Assembly: GCA_017506865.1 (NCBI GenBank)
Contig: JAFCMP010000079.1
Location: 1,332,253 to 1,396,252 of the forward strand
DNA length: 64,000 bases
Direction of reading: 5' to 3'
From: Tribonema minus
Lineage: Eukaryota > Sar > Xanthophyceae > Tribonematales > Tribonemataceae
Within the stretch, counting starts at the first letter, position 1. Every line of letters starts with the position of its first letter. This document shows, piece after piece, positions 49,904 to 60,987 of this stretch. The notes under the pieces are model-generated. The model saw only the letters and a program-made list of their open reading frames with translations, made no database searches and was not told the origin of the DNA. A program made the translations under genes and the position numbers.

Positions 49904-52246
49904 AGCGGCAACCACCACCTGTTGCTTGCTTCGTGCGCACTGCCGATCCACGCTGCTGTGCGCGTGCTCCAAGCGGTCTCCACAACCGCTGGCACCCAAA
50001 AACTGGTATTTTACAATACCACCCTTGCTTTGAGAAATGCCCCCCCCCCCCCGCCACAGCCTGCGTTGCATGTATGTAGGTTGTGTGTGCGCACATATCA
50101 GTTGTAGCCCTGTCTTGTACATAAGGTTGCGTATGCTGTTGCGGACTGGTGGTAGCACCATGAGGCAGTGTAGTGCCATGCATAGTGCTTGCGCACACAT
50201 GCATGCCTGTGTGCCGCAATTGTAGTGCTGTAAACCTGTGCCGCGTGCGCAACGCCTACAGTGAGTGCAGGTGTTTGCATCAGAGGCAGCATGCAGCCGA
50301 ATGTGACCCAAGATTCTGTGCCCTACATCATGCACGTCGTGTTCTGATGTACCATTGTAACCTGGCTGTAAACATGTGTGGCAGCTTCCATGTGGGGCCG
50401 CATGTATCTGCCCGCATTTGCTGTTTTGGTCTCTTGCTGTTGTGGTGGATGGACTACAGCTTGCAAGCCCTCTCGTCGTCAGCCAGACTGTCATGCTGAT
50501 CTGCCCCCCCCCCCCAGCAGCTTTGCTCAGTAGCCTCACTAAAATGATGTGCACCCTTTGCCCGCACTGAATGCATTGCAAGTATGAATGAACGGCTTTG
50601 ATACTTGGTTCCTTTCACTGCTGCTTTGACCCTCGTCAGCTGCGGTGCTGACATGCTGTGAATGCGCTGTCAGCTGCAAGGCCACATGCTACTCTGCCCT
50701 GCACCATGTAAGTCGTGTTCACATGTACGATAACTTCGCTTTGGTGATGTATGGTGCCTTCTAGTGTGCGGGGCGCCACATGTTCCTGTTGTTGTTCAGT
50801 TGTTGTGGTATTTTGCAATGTTCGGTGAAGCTTGTGTCGTTGCATCTGACCCCCCCCCTCCTCATCATCCCCCAGCTTCAAAGCTGGCTTTGCTCAGTAG
50901 CCTGACAGTAATGAATGTATTCCAGCATCTCCCATACTGAGTGTCTATTACAGTTTTCAATGACCAGCTTTGCTGCCAGTTGACACCAGCATGGTTGCGT
51001 GCTCACACTCCTGCCTTGCTGACAAACCTGACCTTGACGTTTTGTCTGGTGATAGCTGGCGTGCTGGGTGATGCCTGTTGCACTTTCAATTGTTGCATGT
51101 AGTGTTGTGATGCCGGGACCTTGCAACAGTCATGTTTGACACCTGTTGTGTCAAGGTTCTGCTGCATGCAACAGCTGCACGCCAGCGACGCGTTCGAGGC
51201 GTCCTTCGTGCGCCAGACCGACCACCTGCCAGCGCGAGTGTGAGATTGTGCCCCTCCTTTTGCTTTTTTGATTCTCGCCACTGCAACTGCGACGCTCGTT
51301 GAGCACACATTCAATACAACACACAGCAGAGATGCTACCTGCTCTCGATTCCCAGATGCTGCAGAGGCCCACATCCAAAAAACAACAGCAGCGGAGAGAT
51401 CGCTAGGAGCCGCGCGACGCGGCCGTTGCATCAACTCAACTTCAACAACCTGCCCGACGTTCCGGCCTCCTTCTCAAGCGCAAGAAGCTGAGTCTTCTCA
51501 TTGCCCAGGAACCACTGGTGCCGCTCAAGTACACTCCATGTTCCTCAATTATGACCCCCAGTGCTGCGCAGTGCATCCTGCACGGCCTTCGATTTACTGT
51601 CCTGGAGAGCTGAGCTTGCACAAGAGCCATGCGTCACCAGCGGTCTGTAGTAGCTTTGCTGGCGGTTTGTTCTCTATGCGGTTGTAATGCAGTAAGCGCG
51701 CCACTTCCTCGCCATAGGCGCATGGCTGCTGTACCTTCTGTCGCTGGTGATCCAGGGACCTACGCAGGTGAGAAGCGGGTGGGCTGGTGATGACGATGAA
51801 GAATTTCAAAGCGCTTCTAGCCGTTCCAGAGAACAAGGTTTGCACTCCTTGCCACTGACATAGTCCAGTTTCATCAAACAGCCACTCGTAGCGCTGGTGT
51901 GGTGCTTCAACAGTTGCTAGACATTCCTTTGGTGCTCACAAGGCGTCAACCTTTTGTTCACTCACCTCTTGCCGTCTGAACTTGCTGACAACCAGACGCG
52001 TGAAAGTACTTGCGTCTTGTTGCTGCTTTTGTCTCAACATGGCGGAGGAAGAATTGTGTGCGTTCATCGCTTGAGGGCCCTTACCGATCCTTCTGCCGTG
52101 CCAGGCACGGCCTGGCATTTTAAGCATGCACTTAGTGATGCAGATATGCACCACCAATCGTCTTGCGACCAGCCAGCTGTGCTTGGCACGCGCTGTCGGC
52201 AGGCAAGCCAACGCTTTGTACTGTGTGCTCTTGACTTCTCGCGTAG
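49904..52246. other. 3' flank of H1 and unresolved 5' part of the next gene
   Basis: No confident exon. A candidate plus-strand exon at about 51170-51232 (reads LHASDAFEASFVRQTDHLPA, acceptor CAACAG) and Thr/Ser-containing frames at 51430-51500 may belong to the Thr-rich gene downstream, but phases could not be joined. Poly-C runs lie near 50039-50053 and 50504-50516. Confidence 0.3.
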
Positions 52247-53550
52247 CCACAACTGCACCGACGGCAGCACCCTACGGAACTGGCATCACAACTTCAACGA
52301 CGACGACAGGCACCGGGTACTTGCCAACCACCACTTCAACAACGACAACAGGCACCGGGGCATATGTGCCACCATCCCCAGGCACAACAACCAACAGCTA
52401 TGGCACTGGTGAGACTTTGTCGTACACTGTATTCTTTTTTTGACTTGAATCTGTACTTGTCACAATGTAGCTGCTGACAAGGAGTGTCATTTGCCATGTG
52501 GTCGGGGCAGGCAAGTGCCCCTTCACTCAACTCTCAGCAGCGCTGTCAAGGACTGAATGCGCGAGCACCAATTGCTGGTGTGTGCAAGCGCTCCTTGCAA
52601 CGATCCTTGCGCTGCACCACTGCCACTTGCTCATTCACTACGCGCTTGCCGCCTTACAAGGCAGGCATGCGCAATATGCTAGACCACGCAGCTCTGCGGC
52701 AGCCAACAGGTCCAGCCGTGATGGTAGACTCGACTTGGACTCGACTTGGACTTCAGCACCAGCGGCATCAGCAGCATGTCACATTGCATGCTACAGATCT
52801 CATTGAAAACACTCCCGAAAGACCGAGGATCATGGCGACTTCTAATCAGGTGCTTGCTTGTTGATGAGCAGGCACCACAACTTCAACAACGATGACGACA
52901 GGCACGGGGCCCTATCTGCCACCATCCCCGGGCCCAGCAACCACCAGTTACGGCACTGGTGAGACTTCATTCCATGCAGTGTTTTTATACCTTGAAGTAT
53001 ATATGTAGTAGCTGGCATGGTGTACATAGCTGGTGACTGGAATTGTCACATTTGCCGTGTTCGGGCGCTGGCAAGCGTGCCTTCACTCACTCAGCGGCGC
53101 TGCAAGGGATGCTTGCGCGACAAGCCGCTGGCTGGTGTATGCAAGTGACCTTTGCAAATGAACAATGGCACGCGCTGCGGGAATGGCACTTGCTCGTTGA
53201 CTACCTGCTCGACGCCTTGCACGTCAAGCGCGGCAGTGCACTACGTGCCAGACCGCACCCCTTTGCAACAGGTTGCGCAGCGGCATCTGCAGCATGTTCC
53301 AGTGCATGCCGCTCGGCAGCATAGTACTTTGCATGCTACAGATTTCAACCAGAAACTTGTGGAAGACTGAGGGTCATGGTGACTCTCACTCGCATGCTTG
53401 CTTTATTGCGGACCAGTCAAAGCGTTTCCAGGTGATGAGTCACGCCCCGCATGTGTTGCTGTACCAATCACACAAACATTAGCGCTGCCTCGACCACCTC
53501 TGGTTCTGAGCAGTCACTGCGCCGCTGCGCTTCACCTCGCATTGCTGCAG
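52247..53550 (+). repeat. Tandem duplication of an exon together with its intron
   Basis: Exon 52247-52408 (second half) plus its following intron (52409-52871) is paralogous to exon 52872-52958 plus intron 52959-53550. Shared marks in order: GGCACTGGTGAGACTT at the donor, a TGTCA(C)ATTTGCC...CTTCACTCA block, GCTGGTGT(G/A)TGCAAG, CACTTGCTC(A/G)TT, and GCATGCTACAGAT(C/T)TCA near the end. Period is about 550-600 bp. Confidence 0.65.
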
Positions 53551-55255
53551 CTACTTTTGCTCCCACGGCAGTGCCTGTGGGCAGCTACGGTGACGCTCCT
53601 ACAACTTCAACTGCAGCCACGCTGGCGCCTACCGCGGCGCCAACCGGCAGCACTTCAACTTCCACTGCGGGTGTCCCATACACGCCGCCGAGCTCTGCCA
53701 CTTCAACTTCAACTGCAGGTGTCCCATACACGCCGCCGAGCTCTGCATTCACAACCAGCACGGGCACAGGTGCGAGCGCGAGAATGGTAGCAACACGAGG
53801 TCCCTGTTGCCTTGCACAAGCACCAACGCGTCGGTGCTGAGAGCTGCAGTCGTTCTGTTCGGCGCGTATCCAGCCTGGTACATGCGACTGCAGTGCCTGG
53901 ACCTCTGAATGATGCTCCGCGCGCGTGTTACATGAATTTTGCAACAATGCATGCATACCTTTTGACCCAAACTGGTGCGGCTGCAGCACCCGTCCGGAAC
54001 ACCTGTCCAATGCAGTGCCAGGGCGCACATCGGCACATTGCTGCGTCATTTTTGCACATACTGAGAAAAAAGCAGCGCCGGCAGCCTGTCCACACAGCCA
54101 GACCTGTTCTCATCAGATCCAGCCAAAGCTATGCTCACGTGCGTGCAGCTGCCTCTGGCCCCACTACCGCCACTATCAGCATGGGCCCGACAACCTCCAC
54201 CAGCGCTGGCGCCCCGCCCGGTACCCGGGGCTCATCCGTCTTCTGCGATGGCCCCCCCTATTCGCAGCCGGAGATCGACGCCATGACCAACTCGCAGGTG
54301 ATGAAGCTGAGAACCGCCGTGATGTTTCGATGCAGGAGCGCTGGTGGGTGAAGGGTGTCGCATGCTGTGTGTCACGTGCCGCCCTGCGTAGCGAAGCGCA
54401 GTTGCGCCGGCATGGGTGCACAAACGCTGTGTAAATGAACGAGTGCGCTATGTGAGCCGTGGCCTGCGTTCAGGGTCGTGTGTCGTCCAGAGCAGCAGCG
54501 GACGTGCGATGGACGTGCTGTAGCGGCGGCGCCTCTCAGCACACAAGGCTTTGTTGTGACAAGCGCGTGCCTCCCATGACCTACACGCAGTGCTGCTGCC
54601 TTGTTCAACAAGCATGCTGTGTGCATTGTTGCAGGCGACGGGTAATGCTCAGCACGAGCACGTTACTACCTACACAGTGTGAGCTCTGCGCCAGCGTTCT
54701 GCACGCCGCACGCAGTCATCATGCATAAACAGCAGGCAACTTGCAGGGGGGGAGAGCGCGTGCAATGGTCCCAGCGGCGCTCAAGATCGGCCTTGGATTG
54801 AGAGCATATCGGTATGTCAGCCTTGCCTGGCACTGATCAGCATTCACGAGCTTTATGCCACATGGCCCCCCCACTTAATGTCAAGAGCACGCTTCAATGC
54901 ACTCATCGATTTCTGCTCGCGCCACCACTTGGACAGGGCGGCTGCGCAGGGGGCACCACCATCACCACCAGCACCGGCGAGCCGTGGCAGTCGACGGGCA
55001 CCATGGGAGGGGTAGGTACGCCGCCGCTGCCGCCATACCCCGCCCAACCCCCCCTTGCCACCCCCCCCTCTGACACGACCTCTATGAGCACAAGCGGCGG
55101 GCCCGCCAACTCAGCGTATGCCACGCAGAGCCCTACCAGCGCACCCACGACCACGACTATGAGCGGCACTGGCAGTTACGTAACGGGGACCAGCGCGGCC
55201 CCCCCGACCAGCACCTCCGCAACGACCAGTTTCATCGGGGGTACGGGTACGCAGC

Positions 55256-55289
<34 letters not shown>

Positions 55290-55482
55290 TACCTACCCTG
55301 CGGGCCCCCCCCCAACCGACACCGCCACGACGAGCACATCGAGCGGGGTCACCAGCGCCGAGCGGCCGTACAGCACGGGCAAGGGCTACATGAGCGCGAG
55401 CGAGTCGCCGACGAGTCTCATGGGCGGGCCCACGGATAGCCCCGTCGGCGCGCCGCCGGCGCTGGGGGGGGTGCGGGGGTAG
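52247..55482 (+). CDS. Thr/Ser/Pro-rich mucin-like protein, 3' part
   Basis: Five exons, every internal junction phase 1: 52247-52408, 52872-52958, 53551-53769, 54149-54343, 54950-55482 (TAG). They encode at least 398 residues of Thr/Ser/Gly/Pro repeats: TTSTTTTGTG, PPSPGTTTNSYGTG, ATFAPTAVPVGSYG, two copies of STSTAGVPYTPPSS, and a run of ten Gly near the end. Exon 54149-54343 is different: after a Thr-rich start it encodes SSVFCDGPPYSQPEIDAMTN followed by a Lys/Arg-containing helix-like segment with two Cys, so it may be a small folded domain. Such sequence is expected to be heavily O-glycosylated and extracellular, but no signal peptide was found because the 5' end is missing (the first exon listed enters in phase 1 after a TAG acceptor). 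Symmetric phase 1-1 exons allow free duplication and skipping. Confidence 0.65.
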
Positions 55483-55487
55483 AAATT

Positions 55488-55606
55488 GGGGGGGGGGGGG
55501 GGGGGGGGGGGCAGTTTGCGGCAGTTGCACAGGGGGGGAGGGCAGTTTGCGGCGGTTGCACGCCCCCCTCCCCACGCCCTGGCAAGGGGGGGGGGGGGGG
55601 GGGGGG
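55488..55606. repeat. Paired 24- and 21-nt poly-G runs after a stop codon
   Basis: Runs of 24 G (55488-55511) and 21 G (55586-55606) begin 5 bases after the TAG of the Thr-rich gene. Between them GGCAGTTTGCGGCRGTTGCA occurs twice. Likely G-quadruplex-forming and unstable in length. Confidence 0.85.
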
Positions 55607-57637
55607 AAGCAGGCGTTATGAGTGGCGGCGGCAAGCGAGGTGAGGTGCGGAGCGTCGCATTGTGGAGGTGTGCAGAGCGGCGTCGTGGACGTTGCTTGAA
55701 GTAGAGTTGAGGCGGTGCTGGCTTGCTCCTCTTGAGCGGCTGATGGATGGATGAACTGTTCCTCACAGCGGATTCACTTGCGATTGCCTGCACCAGCGCC
55801 ACCGGTGGCCTTCGCGAAGTGCTGTTTTGACCAGAGTTGTTGACATGTAACTTTCCATGAGGCCCATCATTTACGTATACCAGTGCGTTCAACCATGCAT
55901 CAGACACAAGAAACAGTTATCAGTGCGATGTTACCTTTTGAGTTTTAGTGTGTTCTGCATCATGGCGTGCCATACGACCGTGACTGCAGCCACGCCTTGA
56001 TCATTCACTGACCACCGTATGCGCGTCTTCTCGGATATGCAGGCAGCCATGTACCACGGGCCCTCGACCACCCAAATGCCAGGGCAGCTGGGGTGATGCT
56101 CATCAATTGCCAAACTGCCCAAGGGCTGCTGCATCACCATCCCTGCCCATGGCATAGGATACATACAGCAATTGCAAATCTCTCACCAGGCCCGTCGTCA
56201 TACGGTTGCTCGGCAGGCGATTCCGCTGCCGAGCATGTGTTTTATGCATACATACTGGTAGTAATGGCCACGACTCTTGCAACTCTTCAGAAGCAAACCT
56301 GCGATGATGCTTTGCACTCTGTTCTGCTGTGATCTTGCCCCTTTTTATTTCTGAAAAAGCAAGTTCATGTCATGCTGTGTATCTCAAGCACTCGCCTGTA
56401 ACGATCGAAGAACCGTACATGTACCTGGCTGTGTGGCAATACTTTGAAGTGTCAATAAACGTACTAGAGCATAATGTGGCAGGAAATACATCCATTAGAT
56501 CATCTGAGCCCGCATGGTGCTCTAAGTGAGATGGCGAGCAGGCAGACGAGCGAAAACAAATACTTGGTAGTACGTGTCACATGAGTGTAGTGTCACCATG
56601 AGTGTAGATCAGCAGTGACTTGCCACTCTGCCACTGGACGCCAAACACAAGTGATTCAGCTGTGACACTGATGTTACCAACCTTACTAAAGGCTGCTCCA
56701 CTTCTTTGACACTTTTGAAAATGATGGAAGGCCTGTGCACAAATGTCTTCAACATCCACGAATGTTGCAGCACCTGCCTTCGAGCCTCCCCGCAAAGCCA
56801 TGCGGTTGTACGTGTCATGGCTCAGCTACGAACTTGTTTTTTTGGACTTCTTAAGATGAAGTAGTATGTAGGCGTCGATGCACATTGGAAGTGCACATTG
56901 GAACTCCCTGCTACACTTGAGGTTACCACACGGGCACAAGAACACAGTTCACTGATGATCATCAGTCTACCAAGCTGGTCATTTGCCTAAATGAGCCGTT
57001 GTGATTTCTCAGACTTTAAATGCCTCAGGAACTACTTTGAACAAAGTATTACAAAGCCACAGCCATGCAAAAAAGGTTCAACCCTGAATGCACGCCTCAG
57101 TCACCGTCTGAGCATGCTCTCAGGCAAAAAACTCGAGTGAACACGGGTTGTGCAGAAATGCCAACGCCACACCATCAGACAAGAACAACCACTGTAACCA
57201 ATCATTCTGCACACCATCCAAATGTCTGCCCACCTTCAGGGTGCGGGAAGCCCCATCGCACAAGATGGCACTTGCCAGGTTTGCCTGCCAGCAATGGCTG
57301 ACTTGCATGAAATCATTCATGGCCACCATGGGTACACCAGCATGTACCATAGTGACATTGCCAACAACACCCAATGAGAAAACAGCAACAGAGGTGAATG
57401 GTGAATGGTACCACCGCCCTTTGTCAATCAGCGAGCAAAAGAAGTGCAAGAAGCCATTGAGGGGGTCACCATTGCTGGCCAGCGAGAATCAGCAGCCCAG
57501 GATTCCACCAACACGCCGACCTGCCTGATGAGATGCGCGAATCAAACTGGTCACCCCGCGCAGCGGGCAACGACTGCGAACGCGCTTGCTGTCCCTCAGG
57601 GAGTGCCCATTACAAGTAACCCCAACGCATACATCAC
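55607..57637. other. Lower-GC segment with unplaced protein-like fragments
   Basis: Minus-strand frames at 55931-56164 (encodes WAGMVMQQPLGSLAIDEHHP onward, ends at a good donor AAAAG/GTAACA), 56577-56801 (starts MALRGGSKAGAATFVDVEDI) and 57120-57449 look like real coding but could not be joined. At 57150-57528 the plus strand is also open and plausible. The segment is A/T-richer than its neighbours and may be a decayed mobile element or an imported gene. Confidence 0.25.
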
Positions 57638-58304
57638 CTACTTTGTCATGAACACACGCACGCTACCAAGCAGCACCCGTAGTGCGCCACACGCGCTTCT
57701 GTCGCTGCCCCCACGTTTGCCGGGCCAGGTGCGTCGCCTGCCGCTGCCGCCGATGCTGAGCAGTGCTGCCATCAGTCCGCGCACGGCAGCCTCCTCAAAA
57801 GCGCGCCGCTGCCGTAGCTGCAACGCAGACAGCACACACCACGCTTCTCCCTCCTGGCGACCACTCCGCCGCCCAAGTCTAGTGCAGGCATTGCAGCATT
57901 GGCGGAGAGGCCGCCTCTGCGACACGCGGGGGGGGGGCAGCCATTGCGCACCGCTCCAGCCAGCAGTCACCACGGTCCGCGTTCAGCTGGCACCAGGACC
58001 AGTCGTTGCGCCCCCAGCAGCCCCTGTGAAACATGCCCCAGGCAGTCGTCGGCGGCTCCCATCCCCAAGCAGCGGCGGCCACGTTACGTGCGTTCCAGCT
58101 CTGCAGCGCTCAGCTTTGCCGTGCTCCACTCCCAGGCGAAGGTGTCGCTTCGTCCCGGTGACACTCCCGCGTCCTCCGGTCGGCAGGTGACACAGCGCCG
58201 CGGCAAGTGACACCACCCCTCGGCTGCAGCTCCAAGCTCCGCCTCCTACCAGCTGACCGCACCTGCCGTGAAGTGCTGTGAGAAGCTCCCGCGCCAGCGC
58301 TCTA
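57638..58304 (-). CDS. Uncharacterised protein, C-terminal exons
   Basis: Three minus-strand exons join with matching phase: 58263-58304 (2 in, 2 out), 58088-58223 (2 in, 0 out) and 57638-57817 (0 in, TAG at 57638-57640). They read RALARELLTALHG, then GVVSLAAALCHLPTGGRGSV and a basic segment, then LRQRRAFEEAAVRGLMAALL and a short Arg/Gly-rich end finishing VRVFMTK. No family recognised; mixed helical composition. The 5' part is not resolved. Another open frame on the plus strand covers much of this region, but it is Pro/Ser/Arg low complexity and lacks splice support. Confidence 0.35.
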
Positions 58305-59010
58305 CTGCATGTTGGCTCTACAGCACGCACGCTCCCCCCTTTGCCGCTCGCCGAAGCGGCACGCAAATGTGATGATTATTAAGCCGGCAGCGGGTGGGCT
58401 GCCGAGGCATGGACAAACGCCATCCCGACCCCGAACATGAAACCCCTTACATGCCCCCCCTTCCCCCGCGACAACCCCCTGCCCTGCACACAGCTGTCCC
58501 CCAGCATCCCTGCAGCAGCAGCGGCATAGTGGCAATGATCAGAACAGTATCGTACCCCCGTACCACGGCACCAAGACAATGCTGCATGCGAGGGCGCCGC
58601 GCCGCGGCAGTCCGTGTTGCATCGTATGGTGCGTCACTGACTGACGTACGGCTTTGCCACGGCTGGTGCGACAACACGCGACCGAGGAGCATGGACATAA
58701 ACGTCGCATGTAACAGTAGTGCGTGTCTGGTGGTGCGGTGACTACATAGCGCGCAAAATGAACCATCTTGCAGTCGTTTCAATGCTCAACAGGGCTGCAA
58801 GCAGCTCTTCCCTTGCTGCCACATCGTGCTGACGGTGCACGTTGGCGGCCAGTATGTTGCTTACATCAAGTGGTTGTCCATGATAATGGTATACAAACCT
58901 GCCCATCAATGTCAAGACGGACAGCCACTGCCTAACAGCATGCGGCGATTGACATGCACCTCACCTGAAAGCCCCCTACTCCTTGCCCCATCTCTTGATC
59001 ACTCCCTTAG

Positions 59011-59244
59011 ACTCCCAAGCGGCCCCAGTCCAGACACTCCTGCACTCCTGCTCCGCTACTTTCAACGGCATCTCGGGCGAGTTAATAAGGGCGCTGGTAC
59101 TCCGCGCGTCTGTCCATGCGGCCGCCCATATGCCGCTCGGGCCCATATGGCGACACGGGGCGCTGGGGCACGATGATGGGCCTGTGCAGATGCGAAAAGC
59201 AGCAGCGGCAGTGCGCGCGACAGTGCAGCGGGCGGTCAGCACAG
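59011..59244 (+). CDS. Isolated candidate exon, unknown protein
   Basis: A 234-nt plus-strand exon, acceptor CTCCCTTAG, donor ACAG/GTGCAA, phase 1 on both sides. It encodes SCSATFNGISGELIRALVLR and then a His/Ala/Arg segment ending VRATVQRAVSTG. No family recognised and no partner exons found. The opposite strand is also open over the same interval (58976-59311), so the strand call is not secure. Confidence 0.3.
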
Positions 59245-59512
59245 GTGCAAGGGGGGGGGGGCAGGCGAGGCGCGCGATGATCATTGATGGTGTGATGGTA
59301 TGAGAGACCACCGCGCGTACAGTGGTGACCCTGATGTACTGTTACAAGTTGCTCACCGACAACTTGGAGCTGTTGTGATGTACATTGTTGAAGTTTGATA
59401 CCAATTTCAAGTGGCGTCCGCTCACGAGAAAGCAGCTGTGCGCAGCGCACAGAGAATGTCGCGAGTCGGCAGCACCAGCACCTGGCACGTGATCAGCGAG
59501 GCAACGTCATAA

Positions 59513-60375
59513 TCCTGACCTATCCCTGATCCTAATCTTAACCTGACCCTGACCCTATCCTAACCTAAGGTGGTCCTAACCCTGGGCGTACCTGTCGGAC
59601 ACGACCAGCTGGCCGGGGCGCACGGGCGTCGGCGCCTTACTAGCCCTAACCTAACCCTAGCCCTAAATCTAAGCTAAACCTAACCCTAATTCTATCCCAA
59701 TTCTGACCCTGACCCTCACCCTAACCTACCCCTAATTTTAACAGGGCGCACAGGCGTCGGCAGCGCCACCTTGAGCGTGCGGCCCTCCAGCCATCGCGCA
59801 TCAAATTATCCATGTCGCGGGGGGGGTTATTCAGCCAAATAGCCCCCCCCCCCCCCCTCCCAAGCTATTCAACAGGGAGAGGGCTATACACGGGTGAATA
59901 CGGTAGGCGTACCTGTCGGACACGACGGGCTGGCCGGGGCGCACGGGCGTCGGCGGCGCCACCTTGAGCGTGCTAACCTAACCCCAGTACTAATTGTGAC
60001 CCTAGGCGTACCTGTCGGACACGACCGGCTGGCGGGGCGTACGGGCGTCAGCGGCGCCACTCGTAACCCTAAGCTAACCCTCATAATAACCCTAGGCATA
60101 CCTGTCAGACACGACCCTAATTATAACCCTAGGCGTACTGTCAGACACGACCGGCTGGCCCGGGCGCACAGGCGTCGGCGGCGCCACCTTGAGCGTGCGG
60201 CCCTCCAGCCATTGCGCATCAATAATCGATATCAGGGGGGGGTGATTCAGCCAAATAGCCCCGCCCCCCTCCCCGCAAGCTAATCAAGGGGGGGAGGGGG
60301 ATATATACATCCCTTGTCACTTAGAGCTCGACGATCTTTTTGATTCGTTTTTCATATACGGATGAATACGGTAGG
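59513..60375. repeat. Telomere-type repeats interleaved with partial copies of an RRM exon
   Basis: Blocks of CCTAACC/CCCTAA-like repeats (59513-59575, 59640-59735, 59980-60000, 60063-60095) alternate with partial copies of the exon 3' edge at 60381-60455. Copies start with GGCGTACCTGTCGGACACGA at about 59585, 59909 and 60006, with shorter or altered ones at about 60095 and 60131; some reach the GGCGCCACCTTGAGCGTG phrase. A larger unit (ATTCAGCCAAATAGCCCC, C-run, AAGCTA-TCAA, then GGTGAATACGGTAGGCGTAC) is duplicated at 59797-59920 and 60208-60380. Confidence 0.8.
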
Positions 60376-60380
60376 CGTAC

Positions 60381-60490
60381 CTGTCGGACACGACCGGCTG
60401 GCCGGGGCGCACGGGTGTCGGCGGCGCCACCTTGAGCGTGCGGCCCTCCAGCTCCATCTTGTCAAAGAAGCGGATGGCGTCCTTGGCGGC
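60381..60490 (-). CDS. RRM-domain exon (RNA-binding protein, partial)
   Basis: A 110-nt minus-strand exon with acceptor CTGCTGCGCAG and donor GACAG/GTACGCC. It encodes AAKDAIRFFDKMELEGRTLK and then VAPPTPVRPGQPVVSD. That is the second helix and last strand of an RNA-recognition motif (A..AI..F/L..GR.LKV). A preceding exon ending at about 60584 may supply RGCAIFANTKCATLQ, which fits an RNP1-like octamer only loosely. The Pro-rich linker after the domain is reminiscent of PUF60-type splicing factors, but this is a guess. No further exons were found: retrotransposon sequence begins at 60876 upstream and decayed copies lie downstream. This may be a gene remnant rather than an active gene. Confidence 0.5.
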
Positions 60491-60987
60491 CTGCGCAGCA
60501 GCAGCAGATCAGGGAGGCAGCGCGCGTCGTTGAGCGCTGACGCTGCCACAAATGGCAGCCTACCACGCCTCCGTTTGCGGCACTTGGAGAGTGGCGCACT
60601 TCGTGTTGGCGAAAATTGCACAGCCTCGCGACGTCATGGGGTCGCTGCTGGGGAGGGGGGTACCGGATCGGCGCAGGCGGCGCCCCGCGCTTTGCGGGAC
60701 GTACAAAACCCCAAGTGATATCGTCAACGTGCATTGAGACACGTTCGAGTTTTCGCGAGGCACATGTGGCTTATGGTAGCGAGCTGGACATCTATACCAT
60801 CTGGGCTTTTTTGCGCACTGAGCAATAACACATGAAACGTGCAGAACCGGTACGGGCGACGCTGTACTGGAATATGTACTTTTTATTAATTCTCGCTCAG
60901 GGCGCGAAAAAGCCCAGATGATTGGCATCTAGCTGTAAGGAATCTACATGTCGTATGACAGTCTGGAAGTGTCGCAACGACAACCAC

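Noticed and set aside
57405..58190. Plus-strand open frame of about 260 codons
   Set aside because: Pro/Ser/Arg low complexity without splice or start support; the minus strand over 57638-58304 gives three phase-matched exons instead.
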